Positions 8,901 through 20,900 of a DNA stretch of 41,727 bases are shown one piece after another. The notes beneath the pieces are model-generated. The model saw only the letters and a list, made by a program, of their open reading frames with translations, did no database searches and was not told the DNA's origin. A program made the position numbers and the translations under genes. The DNA lies in contig JAIYDP010000166.1 of assembly GCA_027487435.1 (NCBI GenBank), positions 1 through 41,727 of the forward strand, read 5' to 3'. Each line of letters starts with the position of its first letter. The stretch's first letter is position 1. The stretch comes from Verrucomicrobiaceae bacterium. Lineage in GTDB: Bacteria > Verrucomicrobiota > Verrucomicrobiia > Verrucomicrobiales > Akkermansiaceae.

Positions 8901-11900
8901 TTTGCTGTCGGAAGAGAACGAATCATTTATCTTGTAGGCTCACAGACGAGTTGCACTCTATGTCCAGCTGGATTTTCTTGCACTTCTACAGTATCAGCAG
9001 CAGCTGTGGCCTGTTTGACTGGAACGTTTTCTGCTTCTGGTCAGGTATGAGCGTTTTAGAGTTTCCTAACTCAAAGTCTTCGTGCTCGTCCTGCCCAGCA
9101 GGGTCCGCATGTCCGCTGACTTCTCAAATGCCGGTGTCTTGTGTTGCAGGAACATATTCACTGCAAGGAGCATCATCTTGCTCTCCTTGCCCTGCAGGGT
9201 TTTATTGCAGTAGGACGGAGTTTGCATCATTTTAATGCCGTCTCACTGGTCAGCACGACACCAACGCCCTGTGCAGATGGAGCTTACAGTCTTGGGGGCA
9301 CAACGAACTGCACTTCGTGTCCTGCGGGTTACGAATGCGCAACCTCATCTGCATCACCTTTACCTTGTCGAAACGGATACTACAGCCCCGGTGGCTTGAA
9401 ATTCTGCTTGCTCTGTGATGCTGGCTACTTGTGCGTTTTTCCTTCCATCAACTCGTCATCTCCTGCAAATGCTTGCCCACTCGTGAAATGGCAACTGGGA
9501 CTTGTAGTCTGACATGACAGGGTGGGTATTGCAATCCGCCGTCATCTTTTACTGCTTGTCCTGCAGGTTCTTACGGAAATGTTACTGCGGGGTCCTCGCC
9601 ATCTGTGTGTCTCGCGTGTCCTGCTGGATATTGGTGTCCTCAGCAAACGTCGAACCCTTTTCTGGAATCTCGTTTGTGCTCCCCTGTTGCTGCGCAACCA
9701 CGACAATATCTGATTTAATAGGGTCATTACTGCCCAATCGGAACAGCTTACTCTACCCAATTTCCCTGTCCAGGAGGTCTGTAAGGCTGATCCTTTCATC
9801 ACAGCCGTAGGCACGTACACGAATCTTGGTGGTCGAACTGGTCTTGCAGATTGTATTCAATGCAGCGCTGGGTATTTTTGTCCAGCGGGAACGCCATCGT
9901 TCAACAACTCCTTTCCAACTCTGTCATTGACATGTCCGTCAGGTTATTATTGTCCAACAGGTATTTTATGTTTGAAGATATCTCACCTCAAAAGGGACTC
10001 TCATTCCGCAACCGTGTCCGGCTGGATTCTATTCAACAAATTCTACGGGTTTGACCTCACTTGCAGACTGCAGACCGTGTACAAGTGGAGGCTATTGTCC
10101 CCAAGGATCTGTCTTCCCTACACTCTGCCGCCCTGGTACTTTTAATCCTGACGTTCAAGCGACTCAATCCTCCTTTTGCAGGCCTTGCACGGTCTTATTG
10201 GATTATAGTTAGCGTGTTTGACATGGTAGGCAGGCTATGCATGCTCTGTTAGTGGTTTATCCGTTCCTAACCAAGACTGTGCGTTTGGGTCTTATTGTCC
10301 TGGCGGAAATATATTGCCTCATGACTACTTGTGTCCAGCGGGCACTTGGAACCCGTTGAGTAATCGATTTGTTCGCGCATCTGATTGGTATTCAATCTAT
10401 GCTACATTCTTTCTCATGATAAAGTCTTCCATGCCCGGAAGGAAACTCGTGTGGAGTCGGCACAGGATTCGGAAACGTTACGTTATTGCAATGTGCTCAA
10501 GGATACTACTGCCCAAATAATACAGCGTTTCCAACTCAATTTCCTTGTCCGCCAGGTACCTTTTCTTCGTCAAGAAGTTTGCGCTCGTCGTCAGAGTGCA
10601 CAACATGTGCGGCAGGATCATATTGTTCCGGGGGGCAGAGTATCGTTTCTGGACCTTGTTCAGCAGGGCACTACTGCCCAAACGGTACTGCTTTTCCAAC
10701 CCAATTTCCGTGCTCTGCTGGGTCATACACAACCCGTACAAATTTGACTCATTCTGGAGAGTGTTGGCCGTGCCCGCAAGGTAGGTATTGTGTTGCAGGG
10801 ACCTCTGTTCCGACACTGTGTCCGCAGGGGTCGTTTTCTCGAAATCTCTCAACGCAATCTGCGGGTCCTGGATCCTTTCCACAATGTGTTTTGTGTCCAG
10901 CTGGCTTTTTTTGCTCTGCTGGCGTGTCTGATCCAGAATCTTGCCGCCCAGGAACGTACTCCTCTTCTGGGGCCTCTTCCTGTTCGTTGTGTCTTGCTGG
11001 GTACTTTTGCAACGGCAATGAAACTTCTCAGGTTTCAATGCTGCTTAGCCTCTGCGGCGCAGGAATCTACTGTCCGCCAGGAGTCTCACAAATTCCTTCC
11101 TTAGCGACCCACGCGTGTCCATCAGGATATTTTTGCCCACAAGCTATTTCCCAGCCAACGTCTTGTCCATCAGGTACATATCGAAACCAGAATGGTGGCG
11201 CTGCATTGGCTGATTGCTCGACTTGTCCAGCTGGTTTCTTCTGCCCGCCCAATTCGACAACGTTTGTAGGAAATGTCTGCAGCACTGGTCACTATTGTCT
11301 TAATGGATCCTCTTCGCCGACGCAAGTCCAGTGTCCGGGAGGATCTTTCCGCCCAAGTCCGCAAGCGACTAACGTTTCTGATTGTTCGACATGTCCAGCA
11401 GGAAGTTATTGTCCTGCAGGGTCATCAAGTCCTATTTCTTGTCCTGTTGGATACTATTGCCCGACTTCCGCGTCTCTTCCTCAACCTTGTCCAGTTGGTA
11501 CGTTTGGCAATCGGACCTCTATTCAGTTCCAAAGTGAGTGCAACCTCTGCCCTGCAGGATTTTACTGTGCTACGAACGGAGCATCAAGCCCGAGCGGGCC
11601 GTGTGGTTCTGGCTTTTATTGCACAGCGGGGTCAACAACAGCTGCCCCTGTTGGTGGCCTGTGCTTTAGCGGGTCGTACTGCCCAGTTGGCAGTGCGTAT
11701 CCTATTGCTTGCTCTGCAGGCACGTACAATAATCGGACAGGGTCGACTTCTATTTCATCTTGCTCCCCTTGCACTGCAGGCCATTATTGTGCCGGCGATA
11801 GAAACTCTCAACCTACGGGCTCATGTGCAAGCGGTTACTTTTGTCTCTCCGGAGCCAGTGTTCCTGTTCCGAACGACAATATCACAGGGGCAATCTGTCC

Positions 11901-14900
11901 GACTGGCCATTTCTGTGTAAATGGTTCAGTTGCACCCACACCTTGCTCCCCGGGTACTTTCAATCCCAGTTTGGGGCAATCTGCTTGCCTTACTTGCACT
12001 GCAGGCAATATGTGTCCAACTCCCTCTATGTCATTTCCAACACCTTGCTCGCTTGGAGGGTATTGTCCCCAAGCTTCGGCTGTTCCCATTGGTTGTCCAT
12101 CTGGGTCATTCAGCAATCGGACCGGACTATCTTCAGCTTTGGAGTGCTTAAACTGTCCTCCGTCCATGTACTGCAGCGGCCCTGGTCTCTCTTCTCCGTC
12201 AGGTGTTTGTTCGCCTGGCTACTATTGCTCCTTTGGCGCGAATATTTCGACTCCTTTTAATCTTCCGGGTGCGTCTTCGTGCCCGTCTTCTTTCTACTGT
12301 CCTGCAGGCAGTAGCTCACCGATTGCATGTCCTCTTGGTCATTATTGCCCGGCCTTTTCCTCTTCTCCCGTCCCATGCCCATCCGGTACTTACTCAGATG
12401 TACCCGGTCAGCCTGCTTGCTTCCCTTGTCCATCTGGGTACTTTTGCAGGGTAGCCACAACATCTTTGCAGAATGCAAGTTGTCCTGCAGGATTCTACTG
12501 CCCGTCCGGAGTTTCGAGTGCTTCAAACTTTTCTTGCCCTATTGGTACATATTCGAATTCGACATCGTTGTCGACGTCTAGCCAGTGCACATTGTGCACT
12601 GCAGGGATGTATTGCCAGACCTCTGGGCTCACCATTCCAACAGACTCTTGCTCAGCGGGATGGTTCTGCACAAGGGGCGCTTACGTCAGTCGTCCTTCAG
12701 ATGGTTTGACTGGTGATATTTGTCCTCGTGGATTCTACTGCCCCGCAGGCTCTCCAATACCACTTTCTTGCCCTCCAGGAAAGTACTGTCCAATCCAAGG
12801 GCTTGTCGAACCTGGTCAGAATTGTTCATCTGGATATGTGTGCGTTGCAAATGCAACAACAGGAACCCCGCTTGATGGAATTACTGGGTATTCTTGTCCA
12901 CCAGGATATTTTTGCAGGGAGGGCGTGACGAGTCCATCGCCTTGTCCCATAGGAACTTTTTCATCCCAAAATGGACTACGCTTCGCATCGGAATGCTCAA
13001 ACTGCACGTCCGGTCGGTATTGTGCGACGCCTGGGCTGTCAAGTCCGACTGGAAACTGCTCTGCTGGGTTCTATTGTCCACCTGGACAGTCATCCCCTTC
13101 TCCTACTCAATTTACATGTCCCGTCGGGTCGTTCTGTCCGATAGGGTCCCCTTCTGCAATTGCATGTTCTGCTGGGTTCTACCAGAATGTCCCTGGCAGT
13201 TCGTCTTGTCGCGTATGCCCAGCTTCATCCTACTGTTTGCCGAACGCCTCCATCCCCTTGGATTGTCCGCAAGGACACTATTGTCCGCAATCAACTGAAT
13301 CTCCCAACCAGTTCCCTTGTCCTGCGGGCTCATTTAGTCCGGCCGTGCGAGGTGCATCAGTTTCTGTTTGTCAATCATGCCTTCCTGGAAAAGTATGTGC
13401 TGGCACTGGTCTTACAGCTCCAAATGGTGACTGTACTGCGGGGTACTTTTGCACGACAGGTACATCAAGCTTTTTTCCTCGAGACGGTGCGTCAGGAAAC
13501 CTTTGTCCTCCGGGATTCTATTGTCCTGCTGGTTCGGCGACTCCAGTTCCATGTACCGCGGGGACGTATTCTCCATCATCGGGCAATGTCTTGAATACTT
13601 CGTGTGTTGCCATTCCGACGGGGCTGTTCAGCGCTCGCTCTGGAGTGGCTGTCTTGGGGAGTCCAGATTGCTCCGCAACAGGTTCTTGCCTAAATAAGAC
13701 ACTCGTGGTGTGTGCTAATCAATCCTCATTGTGCCCAATCGATCCTGATCCTCTTGTTCTTGGAGCGTGTGACGCAGGATTCCTGTGTGTTTCAGGGTCA
13801 TCCTCTCCCAGGCCAACTGGTCAGAGTGGTCGACTTTGCGCAAAGGGATCGTATTGCACGAAGGGCTCCACAACCGATATTAGCTGCCCCCTGGGCCAAT
13901 ACAATCCTAATGATGGCCAGTCTAGCTGCATTGTGAATGGAAATGAAATCTTCTGATTTGATAGGACTGTCCAGCAGGGTCCTTTTGCCCTCAACCCAGG
14001 CCTGTCGCATTCCTGACTTGTCCAGCAGGAAGCTATTGCCCTCCTCGAACTGCTTTTCCTTTGCCTTGTCCAATCGGAAGGTATCAAATATCTTTTTGTT
14101 ACATTTTGTAACATGAAATCACAGCTTTTCGAATCAGTCCTCGCTGCGTAATTTTACTGAATGCACGCCTTGCTCTGCTGGTGTGTATTGTGATACTTTC
14201 GGGCTCATTCGCCCCGCTGGTTCGGCTGTGAGGTCTTTTCGCTGATTTTTTAGGAAAATGTAATGCTGGATACATCTGTGCTGGGGGTGCAATGTCAGCC
14301 TCACCTGCTGAAGGGGTTTCCTGGCCGTCTCGCATTGAGTTCAATGTTAAAATCCATGGTATGGCTCTCTGATGGCGCAGGGCATTCCGAACGGCCTCTG
14401 CCCAGTTGGGCACTATTGTCCCGAAGGTTCTTTCAGTCCGACGCCTTGCCCCCTTGGCACATTTTTTGAGTCGAGAGGCGGTGTTGCTGTTGGATCTTGT
14501 CGTCGGTGTCCTGCGGGCCTTTTTTGCAATGCGACAGGTTTTGCTTATTTATTCTCGCTGCTGACAAGTGCAGGTCTCCTTGCCCCAGTTGGCTTGTGTT
14601 CTGCTGGTTATTATTGCCCTGGAGGATCATCTTCAGCCACTCCCTTTGAATCAATTTGCCCCGCAGGATTTTATTGTCCGCCTGCAACTTCCGTCCCTGT
14701 CCCCTGTCAGAATGGGACTTACCAGACTCGTTTGGGTGAGTCTAGCTGTGTTTCTTGTCCACGGGGACGAAGCTGTGAAAACAAAGCGAATGATCCTGAG
14801 GTCACCGTTGACGGGTTATTTTTAATATGAAAGCCTTGTCCATTACGCTTTTTTTGCCCAGGAGGGACAATGCCGATTCCATGCGAGGACCCACGAACTG

Positions 14901-17900
14901 GTCTTATGGGAAATTCGACTGGTCTTGAGAGCTTGGAAACCTGTGCTCCTTGTCCTGCCGGAGTGTTCTGCCGCGGTGGCGGCGTCGTTGGGCCATGTGC
15001 AGCAGGATGTACAAGTACTCTGTCTTGTTTGTTGACGCTGTAGTTGTTTGTGCAGGAAGATCTCGTGACCCCAACCCATCTGGGCAAGGTAATGTTACAC
15101 AAAATGGTATGTGCCCCCCTGGACATTACTGTCCTGTGGGAAGCTCCGCACCGATCAAGTGTCCTTCAGCGACTTTCAGAAACCAATTTGGAGGTGGTTC
15201 AGAAGGTTTGGTGTTCCAGTATTTCTCTAAAAGACCAGATGACTGTTTTCCGTGTCCTGACGGGTTCATGTGCATCGTCGGTACTGCAGCTCCAATTCCG
15301 TGCCCACGCGGGAAATATTGTTCCCTAGGTACTGAGCCTCAAAGTTGTCCAAGAGGAACATACCAACCTTCGCTGGGAGCCTTCTTTATGGAATCGTGTT
15401 TGCCGTGTACCGCAGGCTATTTCTGCAATGACACCAGCTTGACAGCCCCAAAGTACGTTTGTCAATTCGCTGCTGATCGTTTTAGTCACCTGTGCTCAGT
15501 GGGTTCGTACTGCTTGGCCGGTTCTGCGATTCCATCGCCATGTCCGCCTGGCACTTACAACGGCACCGTTGGCTCAGAGTATGTGGAGAATTGCAAGAGT
15601 TGTCCGTTCGCATACTATTGTCCGGGAGGAACCTCGATTCCGATCATTTGTCCTGCTGCGTTTTACTGCAATGGAACCACATCAATCCCGCAGCAATGCC
15701 CTGGGGGATTCATTTGTCCAACTCAGACTGCAACGCCACGTCCATGCCCCCCGGGCTATTACTGCCCCACGTCATCTGTGATCCCGACACCATGTCCTCA
15801 GGGAACATTCTGTCCTTCAAAATCAGCTCTTCCTACTGTTTGTCCCCTTGGATTCTACTCTGCCAATATCACCCAGAACCGAACAAGTCTGGAAGATTCA
15901 TGTCTTTTGTGTCCAGCTGGTTTCTATGGTGCTGATCCACTTCGTCAAAATTGTTCGCTGTGTCAGGAAGGCTATGTTTGTTTACCAGGAGCAAAACGGC
16001 CCGATCCTCAAGGTTCTTTTGACAATGGTTATCCCTGCCCATCTGGCTCTTATTGTCCTGCTGGCGTCCTCAGTCCGATTCCTTGTCCACGTGGATCGTT
16101 CAGTTCTTCTCTGTTGGCTACAACCCTTGCCACATGCCTCCCGTGTCCGCGCAATTCTTACAACAACAAGACTGGTCAACCCACCTGTCAGCCTTGCGGC
16201 AGCAGTGCGACTTCTTCGAATGACAGCTTGACATGCGTCTGTCGCGGAGCGAATCGTGCTTTTCATGAATCGGATGGACTTTGCCGTTGCAAGGCAGGTT
16301 TCACTATCTACACTTCGAACGCCACTGCTGATGCTGACTCCATCGCTGATTGCGAGCCGGTAGTTCTCGCAAGGTGTCAAACAGGCTTTATCCGGTCAGG
16401 AAATGGGTCTTGTATACTCTCGACGTCGAGTCAGTGCGTTGGTGCCTGCCCTGATGGATTTGTTGGTGTTGTTGACACGTTGACAATGTCGCAAGGGGTT
16501 GGAGATGTTGGTGTATGTTCTTGCCGCTGCAATTCGTCCTCGTGCGTGGACGCATCATCTAGCAAGCCCACCAAACAGTTTTCAGTGCAGAAAGATGGAA
16601 AAGGAAATACCGTTTTCAACATTGTTGACTCTAAATCCGGAAAACTGTCGAATTTTTCGTTATCTGACGTTCCGGGTGTTGTCGGAGATGTCTCCTGTGC
16701 AGGCTGTTCTGTCCAAATTGTGCGGTCCACTAACTCAGGATTCTCAGGGCTTACTGATGCAGGCGATAACTATTTTGCAGCATTGTTTACGAACACTTCA
16801 ACGGCGACAAAGAGAAGATTGCTTCAGTCGAGTTCGACTACTGGCGTTGCAACCCCAATGATGTGCATCAAAGCTGGTAGTGGCGTTTTGTTTGAAGTGA
16901 CAAGGGACTCTTCAGGTTGGCACTACCCTGTTTATGATCGCGACTCTCTCATAAACACAAACCCTAATTTTGACTTTGGTTCTTTTCTCACGATTCGCTC
17001 GCGAATCGACAGTGGGCAGGACATGAGGGCATTCTTTTTTACGTTCAGCTCTCCGGGTATCTACGCATTCATGGACTCGGCCTCCGCAGCGAAGAAGACA
17101 GTCGTGGGTGTTGTTGACCCTGTCATTGAGTGCCCATCAGCCTTTCAAACCAACGCACTGCAACCCCTGTCTGCTCAGCTTCTCAAGCAATTTCCGAATG
17201 TCCGAGTGGCTGATGAAGCTGTTACGCTTGCGCCAGACTATGGACTTGTCATCGGGTTGTCTGTTGGGCTTGTTGGACTCATTCTCATCGCGATTGGGGC
17301 GTTGTTCTTCATGAGACGGAGAGGACTGAATGCGTCCTCGAAGATATCCCACAAGATTGACACGACGTCAGTGGAGGAACTTCATCGGTTTTTAGGAGAT
17401 AAAGGAGTGGGTAATGTGAACGCCGCTCGGACATCGTCAAACGTTGACAACGTTGTTGACTTGGAAGGGTTTAGTGTGGAGACTCTGTATGACAAGCTGC
17501 AAGACCAAACTAACCTTGTGACGGAGCAATTGACTCAACAAAAGCATGACGTAAGGGATTTCTACGAGAAAGTTAGTCGGGAAACAATGGAGCTGAAATC
17601 GATGGTGATGCAGCAACTTCAGGCAGCTGCGTCTCAGGCTAACGTTGCTGCTGGAGCTCCTGCTATGTCTGTCAGTGGAGCTTCAGCGGAACAACGGAGA
17701 GTGCTGATTCAGGAGGAAATTGAACGGCGTCGGGTGATAGCTCGCTCCATGTTGAAGAATGTTGAGTCTGAGTTAGATATTTTGGCTGAGGACATGAAGG
17801 AAACCATGGCCTTCAGAGAAGTAGAAGAGAAGCTCCGGACAACGTTGCTCTCAGAGGTGACCGATGTGGCGCTGACATTCCGAGATTTCCGACTAGGAAA

Positions 17901-20900
17901 CAAAAAACAACAAACTGCAGTCTCTGACAGACTGAAGCAAATTGCAAGCAATTGCAAAGCTGCGAGAGATGCGATTGCAAATGAATCTGCCAGACGGCAA
18001 GTTGGTGACTTCTCAATCATTGGGGGAGGTGTGCTGGTCAAGCCTGGTGCGAGAGAAGCGATCGATCTGAGCGAACTTCTTGATGATGATGGGCAGCCAC
18101 GAGAGATTGCTGGTTTGACCAAGGTGGACTCTTTGACAAAGTTGATCGTTCCGAAAAGTTCGGCTAAGATGCAAGTTGGAGAAGACGTTGTGATTCCTGT
18201 GCCGCCCATGTCATGTGTCATGCCGAACAATGGTCGGATTGTCCCGATTGAAGGTCATACATTTGTTGATAAGGAAAACGGTGGCATCGCTTTCGGGTCG
18301 GAGCTTGAGATTGACGACATCCCATTGATGCTGCCCTACGTCCACAACCCAAAGTTGCATAGCGGAGAATATTACCCCGTTCCGAATCAGCAGTTTTCCC
18401 ATCTTTTCATCCTTAAAGACTACTCACTGCCCCTTCGCAAGACGACGATGTTGGATCCATCTTCGGGCCTTGAGGTCCCGATCTTGGCTGCAACGTATCA
18501 TCCGCGCGAGGGTGTCGTTCCGGTGGGCGGTGCAATGATCGATCCGATCACCAGGCAGCTGACCCCCATTGTGCTAGGCGAGCCCATGGAGGACCCGGAG
18601 ACTGGGCAGATCGTCCCAGTCATGGGTGTCATAATTGACCCCTCAACAGGAGCTGTGAAGCCGATCGGAGGAACGACAATCGTCTCGGGAAGCTCTGATC
18701 GCGTTGTTCTGGTCCGAGGTCGTCGAACGATTGATTTGTACTCAGGAGAGAGCATCAAAGTGGGTGCAGCCGTCCTGAATGCAACGACAAGCAAAGTTGT
18801 TGGGATCACCGATGATCTCGTTCACAGTGGCGAAGACAGGGAGATGTCCTCTACATTGAGAGTTGTGCAGGCAGTGGAGGAGCTTCGTGACGAAATGTTC
18901 AATTTTGTCGAGGTGCTGCTCAAATTGCAGAAGGTTATCCGTGCTGTGAGCATCTCTGACATAGTTAGGCGGAAACAGATCGTTTGGATGAAGTGAAGGA
19001 AGGGTTTAAAGCTCTTGTGCAAAGTTCGATGGCGGAAGTGAGGAAGGTCCAAAATTACCACAGCAAAGCATCAAGTCATAATTTTGGCTTGCTGCGCTCT
19101 CGATTCGACGACCTGAAGGCAAAGAAAACTCACTTCGAAGCCGTTGCCCAAAGCGGTGATGTTTGTGGGTACTTCCTTGATGAAGTGTCCGGCGTCTCAC
19201 TCCCAATTCTGATTGGATGGTCCTTCTACGATGCGAAGTCCAAGATGGACGTCCCCGTCATTGACATTGAGCCAGGCCAAGGCCCTGGAACGGTCATTCC
19301 ACTGGGCGGCACGATCGTGGACCCATCGTCAGGGTCAACAGTTCCAATTCTGGTGGGTGGGCGAATGAAAGATGGCGCAACAGGGCTTCTCGTTCCTATC
19401 ACTGGTGTTAAAAGGGATCCAGTGACGAAGCTTGTGGTTCCGACATCTTGGGTGCGCCCAAGTGCGGCGACGGCAATGCAGATGGGAGGAGCTGGCGCTG
19501 GCGGAATGCTGCCTCAGGAACTTCTCTTGCAGCTTGTTCAGATGTTGCAAGGAGGTGGGTTGCCGATTGTGCCCTTCAACCGAGAAAATGTGCAAGTGGA
19601 AATTCCTGCTCATTCAGAGCCGTCATCTCCACATGCCAAAGAAGGTTCTCCATTTGAGGAGCACCGTGTTGAACCACTTGACCCTGCCAAAGTCAATGAC
19701 AACCCGATCTCTCCGCAGCAGCCGCTGACAGCTCGCGCAATCGACGTGCTCACAGACCTTGGCGATGATTTCACTTCCAAGCGTCGAGAATCGAGTGATC
19801 CGCCAGGTGGTTTGGCGTCGTTGCACGGAGGGGATGCAGCGACGAGCAGTCAGCTAGAAAGCCTGTCCTCGCTGTCTCATGTGACGGAAGAGGATCGCAA
19901 GATCGATGAGAAAGTTCGGGAAGAAGTCGATGAGTTCTTGACAGCGTTGAAAGCCCAAAACGAAAAAGTTCTTTCTTCCCCAAGTTGTCTGACACGGCAG
20001 TTTTTGCGCGAGGTGCACGACGGAGTTCAGGCTGCGAAAGGGCCCATAGCTGCTGCAGATGCAGTGTCGAACCTTGAAAAGCAACTTGAGGCCGAAGCAA
20101 ATACCTCGTTGGCAAAAGATTTTCTCCTCAGTGCCGCAACGCGCCGCAAAGAACGTCGACGGAAGAGGGAGAAGGAGCGCAAGGAGAAGGAGAAGGCCTT
20201 ACGGGACAAGGGGATGGGGGACGCGGACGTTGCTCTTGCGATGCGGCTCGACGAAGAGGTTGCCAACAGCCAAGAGACTGCGATCGAGGAGCAGCACAAG
20301 GCGGCGATTACAAAGCTGTTGCATGTGCTGTTTTTCTTTTCTTTCGAATTGACTCTAAAGGACATCGGTCACCTTCGAGAGGCCCTGAAGGAGGGCATAT
20401 CGCTTGGAAGGGACGAGGAGGCCCTTGGGACGTACCGATCCGCGGAGCGATCTGCAGAGGAAGACTTCGCAGTCAACCAAATTTCGGCTGAAAAGGCCAA
20501 GTTAGCGAAGTCCGTGAAGTCAACCCAGCAGAGGTTGTCGAAGCTTTTGGAGAAGTCAAAGAAGATGACTGACGTTGTGTCGGCGATGGCTGCCCAAAGC
20601 AAGGCTCAGGACATGGCGTTGAAGCATGCACAGCGGAAGGCTGAGCTGGAGGAACAGATGCGGAACGAAATGGACGATGAATTGAGGAACCTTCGGGAGC
20701 AGCTCGTGCAACAAAAGCGCAAAGTCGCTATCAATTTGCGTTGAATTGACTCTGCAGGTTATTGAGTCAGAGCTCTCAAGGTTCTCCAAGGACATGGCGG
20801 TCGTAAACGACGAGGATCGAGCGGAGACGGTTGCGCGGCTTGAGCAAAATAAGAAGCGATTGGAGGCGATGTTGGAGAAGGAAGCTGAGAAGCAGGAGGA

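Noticed and set aside
6102..9512. Many short separate cysteine-rich genes
   Set aside because: Each fragment ends exactly at a GT...AG tiny intron, and splicing restores a single frame with conserved exon lengths; they are exons of gene A, not separate genes or pseudogene debris.
13957..14900. Apparent frameshifts and stops suggesting that gene A is a pseudogene
   Set aside because: All are explained by introns of 32-44 nt whose positions and flanking exon lengths match those in gene B.
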